Positions 9,527 through 19,769 are shown, counted from the first letter of the stretch. The stretch: DNA of 64,000 nt from an uncultured Clostridium sp. (GCA_947384775.1 CANDIF010000003.1:62001-126000), one strand, 5' to 3'. The notes: generated by a model from the letters alone, not told the origin. Made by a program: numbers and translations.

Positions 9527-10387
9527 TTACTCCTTTACTGGTACAAATTTGTAATTTCTTTTTGGAAATACTGGAGTACCACCACCTGCTTTTAAACATT
9601 TTAATATTGCGTTTACTCTTGTTGGTACGCTTTTTGTTTCATTATTGATAAAACTTAGTAAATATGGTTTGTATTCTTCTGGTGTAATCATATATAAATC
9701 CATCAAATATGAAAGCATTCTATACATATCTGAACATCTTCTAATAGAAGGTGTTGACATTATACTTCCTTTTCTATTTCTATAATATTTGAAGGTAGGG
9801 AATTCTCCAAATTTATATGATTTTGCTAATATTGTAGCATGTGTTGAATATACCATGTCTTCATAATATATTCCCTCTTTAAATTCTATATTATTTGATT
9901 GTACAAACTCTCTTCTCCAACATTTACTTGGTACAGAAAAGTTTATATCACATGTCAATCTTGCTTCTTTAGTTGAATTTTCAGCTGTTGAAAGGTGTGT
10001 TTTGTTGAATCCTCCCACATCTTGAAAACCTAAATAAATTATATCTGGCTTGTCCTTTCCTATTAATTGGTCAATCTTTTCTAATGTTGTAGGCTCATAT
10101 AGGCTATCATCTCCATCTAAATGAACGATATATTCTCCTTGAGCTATGGCAATTCCTTTGTTTCTAACTGCTCCTAATCCAACATTCTTTTTATTTTCAA
10201 TTATTATTATTCTCGGGTCATCATACTCTTTAATTTTTTCTAATGTGCTATCTTTAGATGCATCATTAACTATTATCAATTCATAATTTGTAAAAGTTTG
10301 CTCTAAAACACTATTGATTGCTCTTTGTATGTAATTTTCAATATTGTAGGCACTTATTATTACGCTAAATCTTTTATTCATAAACAC
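9527..10387 (-). CDS. Family 2 glycosyltransferase
   Basis: 286 aa GT-A fold enzyme. It shows SVIISAYNIENYIQRAINS, LIIVNDASKDST, GLGAVRNKGIAIAQGEYI and the metal-binding LDGDD. The start may be the Met at residue 3. In this protein the GEYI glycine is encoded normally, which contrasts with the two GT2 genes at 48-50 kb that have a CGGA site nearby. Acceptor and sugar unknown. Confidence 0.85.
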   Translation of the reverse strand: MFMNKRFSVIISAYNIENYIQRAINSVLEQTFTNYELIIVNDASKDSTLEKIKEYDDPRIIIIENKKNVGLGAVRNKGIAIAQGEYIVHLDGDDSLYEPTTLEKIDQLIGKDKPDIIYLGFQDVGGFNKTHLSTAENSTKEARLTCDINFSVPSKCWRREFVQSNNIEFKEGIYYEDMVYSTHATILAKSYKFGEFPTFKYYRNRKGSIMSTPSIRRCSDMYRMLSYLMDLYMITPEEYKPYLLSFINNETKSVPTRVNAILKCLKAGGGTPVFPKRNYKFVPVKE

Positions 10388-10502
10388 CTATTCCTTTTCT
10401 TTTTTTATTTCCCCTAATTAAGTATTATAGCACATGTTAAATTATTTGTAAAATTTTACAAGATTTTTGACCTCTAATTTGCCAATTTTTTTTAAAATAA
10501 AT

Positions 10503-10520
10503 GAGCGATTAAAATCGCTC
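10503..10520 (-). terminator. Hairpin after the dihydrouridine synthase gene
   Basis: GAGCGATT, two-base loop, AATCGCTC, followed on the minus strand by a T-rich tract. Likely intrinsic terminator. Confidence 0.65.
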
Positions 10521-10528
10521 TCATCATT

Positions 10529-11506
10529 TTATAAATTCACAAAATATTCTTCTAATATGTCTATTACCTTTTCTTTATCTTCTTCTGTATTTATCATTTG
10601 TCTTATCCCAGTAGAGTTTTTTAGATTTTTAAGATACCAACATATATGTTTTCTCATTTCTCTTACTCCTACATATTCGCCTTTTTCTTCTATTGCTAAT
10701 CTATAATGTTCTTTTATTGTTTCCAATTTTTCTTTTGCTGTTATTCCTTTGTTTGTTGTCTTTCCATCTACTCCATCTATTATTTCTTTTAACTTCCATG
10801 GTTCCCCTAAAATTCCTCTTCCTACCATGATTCCATCTACTCCAGTATATTCAAACATTTTCTTTGCATCTTCTGGCGTTCTTATATCTCCATTTCCGAT
10901 TACTGGTATATTTGTTGCTTCTTTCACTTTTTTTATTGTTTCTAAGTCTACTTGTCCTGAATAAAAATCTTCTCTTGTTCTTCCATGTACTGTAATTAAA
11001 TCTGCTCCAGCTTCTTCTATTACTTTTGCTATTTCTGGTGCAACAATATTTTCTCTGTTCCATCCTGTTCTTATCTTTACTGTTAGTGGTTTTTTAATGT
11101 TTTTTCTTACTTCATTTACTATTCTATACACTAATTCATCGTTTAATAGTAGCTTACTACCTTCATTATTTTTTACGACTTTTGGTGCTGGGCATCCCAT
11201 ATTTATATCTATTATATCTGCTTGAGATTCTATCTTTTTGGCTGCTTCTGCCATAATCATAGGGTCATCTCCGAAAATTTGCATTGATATGGGTCTTTTT
11301 TCGCCCTCTGCATTTAATAGTCTTTCTGTCTTTTTATCATTATGATATAAACCTTTACTGCTTACCATTTCTGTACATACTAATCCTGGATTTCCATATT
11401 TTTTGCATATTTTTCTATAACTTAGGTCTGTTATTCCTGCCATTGGTGCTAATATTACATTATTTTCGAGTTCTATCGCTCCTATTTTAATTGGTTTTAT
11501 GTACAT
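10529..11506 (-). CDS. dusB: tRNA-dihydrouridine synthase (DusB-like)
   Basis: 325 aa FMN enzyme that reduces uridines in tRNA. Motifs: NNVILAPMAGITDLSYR, MNMGCPAPKVVKNNEGS (catalytic Cys, read as INMGCPAP), LTVKIRTGWN, ITVHGRTR and GVMVGRG-like GIMVGRGILGEPW. The start at 11506 is chosen because AGAAAGGA lies just upstream. A longer frame to 11569 would run through the hairpin at 11528. Confidence 0.92.
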   Translation of the reverse strand: MYIKPIKIGAIELENNVILAPMAGITDLSYRKICKKYGNPGLVCTEMVSSKGLYHNDKKTERLLNAEGEKRPISMQIFGDDPMIMAEAAKKIESQADIIDINMGCPAPKVVKNNEGSKLLLNDELVYRIVNEVRKNIKKPLTVKIRTGWNRENIVAPEIAKVIEEAGADLITVHGRTREDFYSGQVDLETIKKVKEATNIPVIGNGDIRTPEDAKKMFEYTGVDGIMVGRGILGEPWKLKEIIDGVDGKTTNKGITAKEKLETIKEHYRLAIEEKGEYVGVREMRKHICWYLKNLKNSTGIRQMINTEEDKEKVIDILEEYFVNL

Positions 11507-11527
11507 GTATTTTCCTTTCTGCATTAT

Positions 11528-11550
11528 TAGGGCGAGTAAAATCGCCCCTA
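11528..11550. other. GC-rich hairpin between rodA and dusB
   Basis: GGGCGA and TCGCCC flank a short AT spacer in an otherwise AT-rich gap. No T tract follows, so it is not a clear terminator. Confidence 0.35.
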
Positions 11551-11587
11551 CGCTTTTTATTTCATACAAAAAATTGTCACTATACCT

Positions 11588-12691
11588 TTATTCTATTTCA
11601 AACATTGATTTTGTCCTTTTTTGTCCAATATTTATTAATAGCCCTATGCATATTATATTTGTAATTAAAGAGCTTCCACCATAGCTTATAAATGGTAAAG
11701 GTACTCCTGTTATTGGTAGTAATCCCATTGTCATTCCTATATTTTCTATAAAGTGAAATAAAAATATTCCGTGCTATTCCTATAGCTATATATGAACCTG
11801 TTTTGTCTGATGCAGTTTTTGCTATGTTTATTGTTTTTGTTATTAACATTGTGTATGTTATTACTACTCCAATACATACAATAAATCCGAAATTCTTCTC
11901 CGATTACTGAAAATATAAAGTCTGTTGTTTTAGGGTATAGAAATCCTAATTGAGTTTGAGTTCCTTGTCCGCCACCCTAGTCCAAATAATCTACCTGCTC
12001 CTATCGCTAACTTTGATTGTATTATATTATATCCAGCCCCTCTTGGATCTAGTTCTGGATTCAAATATACATCTATTCTAGCTTTTGCATGATATGGTAA
12101 TACAAAAAAGTATAGCAAAGGAACTAATATTACTACTAAAATAATTGAAACTATTATATATTTTCTATCAATTCCAGATACAAATAGCATTGCAATTACT
12201 GCAAATACATATGCAAATGCTGTTCCATAGTCTGGTTGTAATATTATCAAAATAATAGGAATTAAGCTTATTCCTATTATTTTTAATATATTTGTAAATT
12301 TATTGATTTCTTCTTTTGATATTTTTGACATTGTATTCGCTAGAAAAAGTATAAATGCTATTTTGGCAATTTCGCTTGGTTGGATTGAAACTGTTCCTAT
12401 TAAAAACCAACTTGTCGCTCCATTTACAGAACTTGTTAATAGTACAGCGATTAGTAACACTATAGTTCCTATATAAAAAACAATACTTATTCTACTTAAA
12501 AAATTGTAGTTAATTATTATTGATACAAATAATACTGGTATGCTTATTGCTAACCACATTATTTGTTTTTTCAAATCTTCTAAATCAGAAGATTTACTTG
12601 CACTATATAATGCAAATAATCCTATTGTTATTAGGATTATTGTACATATTATTATACTCCATTCATTGGATTTAAATTTATTTTTATTCAT
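11588..12691 (-). CDS. rodA: RodA-type SEDS peptidoglycan polymerase, read through three CGGA +1 sites
   Basis: SEDS glycosyltransferase that builds side-wall peptidoglycan for rod shape. Frame 0 from 12691 covers 240 codons (QPDYGTA with the catalytic Asp, [19 protein letters not shown]). The C at 11971 must be skipped to read [13 protein letters not shown], that at 11889 to read [13 protein letters not shown], and that at 11771 to read [17 protein letters not shown]. The gene then reaches [18 protein letters not shown] and a stop at 11588. Result: 366 aa, full RodA length. All three CGG codons are exactly in the frame current at that point. It follows minD and minE. Confidence 0.88.
11768..11771 (-). 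other. CGGA +1 shift site 3 in rodA
   Basis: Context GCA CGG A. Resumes at GGA ATA TTT. P-site codon GCA cannot re-pair on CAC, which argues against simple P-site slippage. Confidence 0.8.
11886..11889 (-). other. CGGA +1 shift site 2 in rodA
   Basis: Context TTT CGG A. Resumes at GGA TTT ATT, restoring the conserved GEEFGF motif. A separate CGGA at 11899-11902 lies as ATC GGA (not in frame) and is read normally. Confidence 0.8.
11968..11971 (-). other. CGGA +1 shift site 1 in rodA
   Basis: Context TGG CGG A. Resumes at GGA CAA GGA, giving the GQGTQTQ motif typical of RodA. Confidence 0.78.
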
Positions 12692-12719
12692 TTATACCCT
12701 CTCAGAATTTTTAAGTAAT

Positions 12720-13241
12720 TTATTTTGCTCCTTCTGATACTTTTTCTTTTTTTGGTTCTTCTTTATTTTCTGTCTTTTTTCCTTTAAGATCTTTTTTTTC
12801 TTTTTTTACGTCTTCTTTTTTCTCCTCTTTTTCTCCTTCTTCTGTTTTTTCTTTCTTTTCTTTTTTTGCTTCTTCTTTCTTTACGTCCTCTTTTTTCTCT
12901 GTTTTTTCTTCTTTTACTACTGGTGTTTCATCTTTTTTCATTTCATTTCTTATATTTACAATTGGAATATTTGCATATAAAGATGGAGCACCTGTTGTTC
13001 CGTCTTCTTTTATTTCGTTCGTAAGCCTTACGTCTATTTCGCCTTCTTCTACTTCTATATATTTCTTTATAACATCAATAATTTCCTGTTTCATTAATTC
13101 TAAGAAATCAGCAGAAACATTAGCTCTATCTTGCATTAAAACAAGATGTAATCTTTCTTTAGCTTTATCTTTACTTCCGCCTGTTTCTTTACTTTCTGTT
13201 TTACCCACTTTTTTAAAAAAGTTTATTATGCTCTCAAACAT
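12720..13241 (-). CDS. minE: MinE, topological specificity factor, with a long charged tail
   Basis: 173 aa, about twice the usual MinE length. Residues 1-95 match MinE: an N-terminal amphipathic helix (FESIINFFKK), then KERLHLVLMQDRANVSADFLELMKQEI and the dimerisation strand region. Residues about 105-173 are almost only Lys, Glu and Asp, a low-complexity tail of unknown role. MinE displaces MinD from the membrane during mid-cell site selection. It sits between minD and rodA. No minC is adjacent. Confidence 0.85.
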   Translation of the reverse strand: MFESIINFFKKVGKTESKETGGSKDKAKERLHLVLMQDRANVSADFLELMKQEIIDVIKKYIEVEEGEIDVRLTNEIKEDGTTGAPSLYANIPIVNIRNEMKKDETPVVKEEKTEKKEDVKKEEAKKEKKEKTEEGEKEEKKEDVKKEKKDLKGKKTENKEEPKKEKVSEGAK

Positions 13242-13267
13242 ATTGTTCCTCCATATATCAGAATGAT

Positions 13268-14062
13268 TTATTTTTTAGAAAATAAGCCTTTTAATTTATT
13301 AAAAAATCCTCTTTCCTCTCCTGGTATTGTAACGTCAATATTTTCTCCTAAAATCCTTCTGGCTATTTCTATATATGCTTTTCCTGAAGGTGCCTTTTTA
13401 TTTTTTATTACAGGTTCACCCTTATTTGTTTGTGTAATTATATTCTCATCATCTGGAACTACTCCTATTAAGTCTATTGATAATAAATCTACAATGTCAT
13501 TAACATCCATCATTTCGCCTTTTTTTACCATTCCTGGTCTTAACCTATTTACTATCAATTCTGGATTTTTTATCTCAGCTGATTCTAATAATCCTATTAT
13601 TCTATCAGCATCTCTTATTGCTGATATTTCTGCTGTAGTAACAACTATTGCTCTATCAGCTCCTGATACTGCATTTTTAAATCCTTGCTCTATTCCAGCA
13701 GGACAATCTATTAATACATAATCAAATTCTTCTTTTAGTTTTTTTGTTAATTCTTTCATCTGTTCTTCGTTTATTGCTGTTTTATCTCGTGTTTGGGCAG
13801 CAGGTAATAAAAATAATTCGTCAAAACGTTTATCTTTTATTAAGGCTTGTCTTAGTTTACATTTTTCTTCAATTACATCTACTAAGTCATACACAATCCT
13901 ATTTTCTAGTCCCATAACAACATCAAGATTTCTTAGTCCGATATCTGTATCAACTAATACTACTTTTTTTCCTGCTTCTGCTAAACTTGAACCTACATTT
14001 GCAGTAGTTGTAGTTTTACCAACTCCACCTTTTCCTGATGTTATAACTATTACTTCTCCCAT
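13268..14062 (-). CDS. minD: Septum site-determining ATPase MinD
   Basis: 264 aa. Deviant Walker A GKGGVGKTT near the N-terminus, DTDIGLRNLDVVMG, DCPAGIEQGF and a C-terminal amphipathic helix (FFNKLKGLFSKK) for membrane binding. The start at 14062 is preferred over 14092 because AAGGAGG lies nine bases before it. Works with MinE and, if present elsewhere, MinC. Confidence 0.95.
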   Translation of the reverse strand: MGEVIVITSGKGGVGKTTTTANVGSSLAEAGKKVVLVDTDIGLRNLDVVMGLENRIVYDLVDVIEEKCKLRQALIKDKRFDELFLLPAAQTRDKTAINEEQMKELTKKLKEEFDYVLIDCPAGIEQGFKNAVSGADRAIVVTTAEISAIRDADRIIGLLESAEIKNPELIVNRLRPGMVKKGEMMDVNDIVDLLSIDLIGVVPDDENIITQTNKGEPVIKNKKAPSGKAYIEIARRILGENIDVTIPGEERGFFNKLKGLFSKK

Positions 14063-14180
14063 AACATCTATCCTCCTTGTATTAATTACCATAATATTTT
14101 ATAATTTTTTCGCTAAAAAGTCAACCATTTGCATAAAAATGTAATATTTTATTTATTAACTGTACTGTATGTTTATTCTA

Positions 14181-14263
14181 TAAAATCCGCTCCATCTTGC
14201 TGGATATTCGATTTTTTAATACAGCGGTTTAAAAATAAAAAAATGAATATCCATGTGGAGCTA
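14181..14263 (+). repeat. Stem-loop repeat family, copy 3
   Basis: AAATCCGCTCCATCTTGC at the left, CCATGTGGAGCTA at the right. The outer pair GCTCCA/TGGAGC and inner arms TGGATATTC/GAATATCCA are both intact. It lies between the minD start and the queA stop. Confidence 0.85.
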
Positions 14264-14300
14264 TATAGTACACTCAAACAAATTTGACTAGAACTTAATT

Positions 14301-15332
14301 TTACAATATTAACATCGCATCTCCAAAGCTAAAAAATCTATATTCTTCTTTTACTGCTTTGTTATATGCCTCTAAAACAAAATCCCTATCTGCTAGTGCA
14401 GATACTAACATTAATAATGTTGATTCTGGTAAATGAAAATTTGTTATTAATTTATCTACACATTTAAATTTGTAACCTGGATATATAAATATTCCTGTAT
14501 CTCCTTCTGTTTCTTTTAATTTACCTTCATCATCTGCAACAGATTCTAGTACTCTACATGATGTTGTTCCTACTGCAATTACTTTGTTCCCGTTTTGTTT
14601 TGCAAAATTTATTTTATCTGCATCTTCTTGTTTTATATAGAAATGTTCTACATGCATTTTGTGTTCTTCTATATTTTCTACTTTTACTGGTCTAAATGTT
14701 CCTATTCCTACATGTAACGTTACATTTGCTATATTTATTCCTTTATCTTCTATTTTTTGTAATAACTCTTTTGTAAAATGTAATCCTGCTGTTGGTGCTG
14801 CAGCAGAACCTTCATGTTCTGCATATACAGTTTGGTATCTATCTTTTTCTTCTAGCTTTTCTGTAATATATGGTGGTAACGGCATAAGTCCTATTTTATC
14901 TAGTATTTCATTAAATATTCCATCATATTCAAAATGTACTATTCTATTGCCATTTTCTAGTATTTCTAAAATGTCTGCTTTTAAAATACCTTCTCCAAAT
15001 TCTATTTTTACTCCAGGTCTTATTTTCTTTCCAGGTCTTACCATTGCTTCCCAATTGTCATTTTCAATCTGCTTTAATATTAATATTTCTACTGGTTTTT
15101 CCGATTGCTTTCCAATTATTTTTCCATATAATCTTGCGGGAATTACCTTAGTGTTGTTTATAACTAAGCAATCTCCTGGATTTAAGTATTCTATTACATC
15201 TTTAAATGTTTTATTTTCTATTTGTTTTGTTTTTCTGTTTAATACCATTAGCCTAGATTCATCTCGTTTCTCCATTGGATGTTGTGCTATAAGTCTTTCT
15301 GGTAATTCGTAATTAAAATCTGATGTCTTCAA
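14301..15332 (-). CDS. queA: S-adenosylmethionine:tRNA ribosyltransferase-isomerase
   Basis: 343 aa, full length. It makes epoxyqueuosine in tRNA from SAM. Motifs: [14 protein letters not shown] at the start, [51 protein letters not shown] and [16 protein letters not shown]. Tandem with the metalloprotease gene upstream. Confidence 0.96.
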   Translation of the reverse strand: MKTSDFNYELPERLIAQHPMEKRDESRLMVLNRKTKQIENKTFKDVIEYLNPGDCLVINNTKVIPARLYGKIIGKQSEKPVEILILKQIENDNWEAMVRPGKKIRPGVKIEFGEGILKADILEILENGNRIVHFEYDGIFNEILDKIGLMPLPPYITEKLEEKDRYQTVYAEHEGSAAAPTAGLHFTKELLQKIEDKGINIANVTLHVGIGTFRPVKVENIEEHKMHVEHFYIKQEDADKINFAKQNGNKVIAVGTTSCRVLESVADDEGKLKETEGDTGIFIYPGYKFKCVDKLITNFHLPESTLLMLVSALADRDFVLEAYNKAVKEEYRFFSFGDAMLIL

Positions 15333-15362
15333 ATTTTATCGTCCTTTCTTTTTAGTTACTTA

Positions 15363-16701
15363 TTAAAATGCCTTTTTTATCGCTTTGAATATTCCTTTTA
15401 TTTCTTCAATTAAATTACTTGGTTCCTTATTGAATTCTATTTCTGTTGAATATTTAAAGTCTGAATGATGATATGGTTGCATTAAATATACCGCTTCATC
15501 CAAACCAACTTTTTCTCCCGTTTCTTTATTTAAAATGTTTTTTGTCATATAATCTGAATACCACTCTCTTAAACCTATTGTCGCATCTTCTATATATCCA
15601 TATTTTTCATAATCATGTAACTGTGGAATCTCATATCCATCTTCTTGTAAAATTCTTTCCAATGAATGCAAAAATTCATGTATATACACTTCTTCCGGTA
15701 ATTTATTAAATGTATTATATTCATATAGTGAAGTATTTCCATTTTTGTTTATTCTTACTATTGAATATCCTATACCGTAAATATCCATTGCTCCGAAGCC
15801 CTACCCAGTTTCCTTTAATTGGTATAGTGAATTTTCCTTGTTCATCTTCCATTCTAACTACTATAAATACATGATCATATTCGTTTTCTTTTATTTTGTC
15901 ATAAATTAATCCTTTTGTATCATCTGGTCCTATATAATATCCATGTTCTTCATCATATGATATTGTAGTTATTGGCTCTTCTATCTCAAAAATATCATAT
16001 TTTACACTCATTTTATTATCAGATATTGCTGCTGCTGTTGATTTATATCTTGCCATGTTTTCATATACATTTCTTATATCTTCACTATTTGTTCTGAATT
16101 TCATCTGCTGTCCATCTATCTCAACATCGACATTTTTTAAAATAAAGCATCCTACTTTCCATTCAGTGTCTGCATTTTTTCTTCCCTTTTCTAACTTAAA
16201 ATCTGAGAACCACGCTGTTCCTGTACAGTTATTATTATTTCCTCCTAATCTAAATGCAATATCAATTGTTTTTCTGTTTTTAGAATTGAATATTAGCTCC
16301 ATTTCTTGCCAGTCGCTACTTCCTGTAACAGGAACTGAATATTCAAATGTATCCATTATCCATATCATAGCACCAGCATCTTCTTTTGGTTTTTCACTTT
16401 TTACATCTTCAGTTTTTACCATGCAGCTTAACCTATATGGAGTATTAGGTTCAACTTCTATTTGCTTATAAAAAATTGCATCATTAAACTGTTTGTTTTC
16501 TATTTTGTAACTACTGCTTTTTGAACACTTAACTTTTGAATCTCTAATTAGTTTAGTTTCTGCTTGTTGGTTTGTTACAGCCTTTGTGAAATCGTTAAAA
16601 TAATTTTTTTTATATATATTGAACAAAATCGATAATGCAATAACAACTATTATTGTAAATACTATTGTGGAAATTCTTATAAAACCCTCTTTTGATTTCA
16701 T
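15363..16701 (-). CDS. Putative membrane-anchored zinc metalloprotease, read through a CGGA +1 site
   Basis: An N-terminal membrane helix (about residues 9-29) is followed by a region of roughly 150 residues resembling a carbohydrate-binding-like beta domain, then a C-terminal part with HEFLHSLERILQEDG. HEFLH fits the HExxH zinc motif, and His and Glu residues follow (QLHDYEKYGY). Frame 0 from 16701 runs past codon 303 (CGG) into an unrelated tail and ends at 15721. Skipping the C at 15795 joins GNWVGL-GAMDIYGIGYSIV to the HExxH part and ends at 15363. Total 445 aa. Family and substrate not recognised; protease activity is inferred from the motif. Confidence 0.7.
15792..15795 (-). other. CGGA +1 shift site in the metalloprotease gene
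   Basis: Context CTT CGG A. Resumes at GGA GCA ATG. Without the shift the protein would lose the whole HExxH domain. Confidence 0.75.
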
Positions 16702-16722
16702 TTTTATCCCTCCATAATTTGC

Positions 16723-18366
16723 CTATATTCTTTTTAGTCTTTCTGTAACTTTGTTCTCTCCTAGTATTTGAATAATTTCATATAAGTCTGGTGTATTGCA
16801 TTTTCCTGTTAACCCAACTCTTATTACTGTGCTTATATCTCCTACATGTCCTTTATATTTTTCTGGTTCTTGTTTGTATTCTTTAACTTCTCTTGCATAT
16901 CCCATTTCTTCTGCTAAGTCTTTCATTTTATCAAACCATGTCTGTTTATCATCATTTATATTAAAATGCTTTTCAATATATGATGATAGAATTTTCTTTA
17001 TTTCTTCTTCGTCAGTTATTTTTTGGAATTCATATGTATTGTTATTATCAAATATTTCATCATACATATATGATATTATTCCTTTAACTTCTGACCATTT
17101 TGAAATGTCTTTTCTTGGTTTTGCATTTCCTCTTTCTATATTTAAAACTTTTAATGAATATTCTTTATGTTGTTCTAGTAGATTTCTCAATTCTTCATCA
17201 TAGTTTTTTGCCCATTCTAATGTTTCGTTATATATCTTTTCTGCTGTAAACTTTGATATTACATTCTTAGATACATCTAATAATTTAACCATATCAAACA
17301 CAGCTCCACTTACACTCATCTTGTTTAATTGTAAGTCAAATTCACTAACTTCAGCATCTTTATTGGCTCTTCTCCAAGGTTCAAAGTTTGAATTTGCTAT
17401 GTTTAGTAAATACTCTATAACAGCTTCCTGAGGTATTCCTTCTTCATGATAATAACTTACTGCTGCTTCTGGGTCTTTTCTTTTACTTATCTTCCTTTTT
17501 CCACCATTATCATCTTTCATTATTGTTGCTGTATGAGCATATTTAGGAGATTTAAATCCTAATGTTTTAAATAGTTCCAAATGTAATGGAATTGATGATA
17601 CCCACTCATCCCCTCTTATTACATGTGTTACTCTCATTAAATGATCATCTACAGCATGTGCAAAATGATATGTTGGCAGTCCGTCAGCTTTTATTATAAC
17701 TATATCTTGATCATTTTCTGGAAATTCTATATTTCCTTTTATAATATCTTTATGTTTTATTTTTCTATCTTCTCTTCCTTGTGATTTAAATCTTATTATA
17801 TATTTTTCTCCATTTTTTATCTTTTCTGCTGCCTCTTGTAAAGGTAGACTTCTATATTTTGCCCATATTCCATAGTATCCTGGTCTTATCTTTGCCTTTT
17901 CTTGTTTTTCTCTTATTTCTTCTAATTCTTCTGGTGTACAAAAACATGGATATGCAAATCCTCTTTCAATTAAAGATTTAGCATATGCTTGATATATCTC
18001 TTTTCTTTGACTTTGTTTATATGGTCCGTAATTTCCCTTTTCTTCATCTTCTCCAATCATTCCTTCATTTGGAATAATTCCAAAATTGCTTAATCCTTTA
18101 ACTATTTGTTCTGTTCCTTTTTCTATTTCTCTTTTTTGATCAGTATCTTCTATACGCAATATAAATACTCCATTTGTTTGCTGAGCAAGTTTTCTATCAA
18201 CAATTGCTCCAAATAATCCTCCTATATGTACAAATCCTGTTGGACTAGGTGCAAAACGTGTAACCATTGCTCCTTCTGGTAAATTTCTTTCTGGATATTT
18301 TTCCTCATAGTACTCTATTTCTTTAGCATTTGGGAAAATTAAATCTGCTAATTCTTTATGATCCAT
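16723..18366 (-). CDS. gltX: Glutamyl-tRNA synthetase
   Basis: 547 aa class I synthetase. The HIGH region is RFAPSPTGFVHIGG and the KMSKS region is KRKISKRKDPE. It also has YPCFCTPEELE and VIRGDEWVSSIPLH. Its start overlaps the end of the kinase-like gene by about 11 bases. Confidence 0.93.
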   Translation of the reverse strand: MDHKELADLIFPNAKEIEYYEEKYPERNLPEGAMVTRFAPSPTGFVHIGGLFGAIVDRKLAQQTNGVFILRIEDTDQKREIEKGTEQIVKGLSNFGIIPNEGMIGEDEEKGNYGPYKQSQRKEIYQAYAKSLIERGFAYPCFCTPEELEEIREKQEKAKIRPGYYGIWAKYRSLPLQEAAEKIKNGEKYIIRFKSQGREDRKIKHKDIIKGNIEFPENDQDIVIIKADGLPTYHFAHAVDDHLMRVTHVIRGDEWVSSIPLHLELFKTLGFKSPKYAHTATIMKDDNGGKRKISKRKDPEAAVSYYHEEGIPQEAVIEYLLNIANSNFEPWRRANKDAEVSEFDLQLNKMSVSGAVFDMVKLLDVSKNVISKFTAEKIYNETLEWAKNYDEELRNLLEQHKEYSLKVLNIERGNAKPRKDISKWSEVKGIISYMYDEIFDNNNTYEFQKITDEEEIKKILSSYIEKHFNINDDKQTWFDKMKDLAEEMGYAREVKEYKQEPEKYKGHVGDISTVIRVGLTGKCNTPDLYEIIQILGENKVTERLKRI

Positions 18367-19447
18367 ATTCTTTTATCATTCCTTTCATTTTGTTTTCGTT
18401 TTGTTCAATTTGCTTCAAGATTTCCATTTGTGCTCTAACTCTTACTAAGTTGTGATCTTCAATTTCTGGATTTACTGAAAAGTATACATCTCCATTTAGA
18501 TAATCTGCTAAAAATCTTATTAAATTTTCATATGTCATCATCCATGCTCCAAGTGGTAACATTTCCTTTTCTTCTTTTGTTATAATATTTTTTGTTTTTT
18601 CTAAAAATCCTTTTGTAAATGCTTCAAATCTTGACATATCAACCTTTACCTTAGATATATCTTGTTCATCTTCTTTTGCTGTTGTTATTCCACTTCTTAT
18701 ACCTTCTCCAAAGTCATAAACTATTGAGCCTGGCATGATAGTATCAAAATCTATTAAGCATACTGCTTTATCTGTATCTGTATCAAATAATATATTACTT
18801 AATTTTGTGTCGTTATGTGTTACTCTTAATGGAATTTCTCCTTTTTCTAATTTATCTGTTATCATACTTGTTCTTGCCATTCTTGCTTTATCTGTTAAAA
18901 ATTCTATTTCTTTTTTTGCTTTTGCAAATCTTTCCGGTCTTCTTTCTTTGTTTTCTTTGCTTTCTAAAGCTTCTTGTAATTGTTTTACTCTATTTGGGGT
19001 GTAGTGAAACATTGGAATTATTTCATAAAGACTCTCAGCTTTAAATCCTTCAACTTCATTTTGGAAGCTTCCTACTGCTTTTCCTGCTTCATATAGCTTA
19101 TCTAAGCTCTCTGTAGCTAAATATGTTTTTGTATTATCTATAAATTTTTGCATTCTCCAATTTTTGTTATATATGTAATCTTCTGTACCTTTTATTGGTA
19201 TAAATTTTATTGTTGTAGAGTTTTCTTTTTCTCTCATGTATTCTGTTACTCTTTCAGCATTACTCATAAGTTCCGTTAAATTTGGGAAAACATTAGTATT
19301 TACATATTGTAGAATATATTTTTCATCATTATCATAATCTACTAAATATGTTTTGTTTATATGACCTATATCTATTAGTGTCATATTTGTTGGATTTGCA
19401 TCAATATCAAAACTTTGTGCAATTTTTGTTAATTCTTCTTTGTTCAT
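18356..19447 (-). CDS. APH/choline-kinase-fold sugar kinase, N-acetylhexosamine 1-kinase-like
   Basis: 363 aa from the ATG at 19447, chosen because GGAGG lies five bases upstream; a start at 19459 would place that site inside the gene. The catalytic loop is RVTHNDTKLSNILFD and the metal motif is CLIDFDTIMPGSIVYDFGEGIR, close to N-acetylhexosamine 1-kinases of gut bacteria that phosphorylate GlcNAc or GalNAc at C1. Substrate is inferred only from resemblance. Overlaps gltX. Confidence 0.75.
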   Translation of the reverse strand: MNKEELTKIAQSFDIDANPTNMTLIDIGHINKTYLVDYDNDEKYILQYVNTNVFPNLTELMSNAERVTEYMREKENSTTIKFIPIKGTEDYIYNKNWRMQKFIDNTKTYLATESLDKLYEAGKAVGSFQNEVEGFKAESLYEIIPMFHYTPNRVKQLQEALESKENKERRPERFAKAKKEIEFLTDKARMARTSMITDKLEKGEIPLRVTHNDTKLSNILFDTDTDKAVCLIDFDTIMPGSIVYDFGEGIRSGITTAKEDEQDISKVKVDMSRFEAFTKGFLEKTKNIITKEEKEMLPLGAWMMTYENLIRFLADYLNGDVYFSVNPEIEDHNLVRVRAQMEILKQIEQNENKMKGMIKEYGS

Positions 19448-19484
19448 AAAAACCTCCATTTGAACATTTCATTCTGTATTGCAA

Positions 19485-19670
19485 CTATATAAGTATTAAA
19501 AATCCTGCTATTGTACTCATAATAAATCCTACAATTTTTAATGTTAAAGTTGCTTCATTTTGATCTCCAAAGCTAAATATTTTTTTAGCTATTGTTCTTG
19601 CTTCATATATCATTATAACTCCTATCATTAGTATAATTACTTTGATTGTTTCTAGAATTATTTCTAACAT
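19485..19670 (-). CDS. Small membrane protein, unknown
   Basis: 61 aa with two hydrophobic segments (about 5-25 and 44-61) separated by KKIFSFGDQNEATL. It has an ATG start and normal codon use, and lies just upstream of the kinase-like gene with a short gap. No family recognised. Confidence 0.55.
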   Translation of the reverse strand: MLEIILETIKVIILMIGVIMIYEARTIAKKIFSFGDQNEATLTLKIVGFIMSTIAGFLILI

Positions 19671-19769
19671 TTTACTACTACATCCTTTTTATTTTACTAT
19701 TTCAGAATTATATCACATTTTGATTACCCTTGTACAGCTTTATTAATAATTTATATTTTTAAACATGAA

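Noticed and set aside
11899-11902. A fourth CGGA in rodA
   Set aside because: In the current frame it reads ATC GGA, so CGG is not a codon and no shift is needed.
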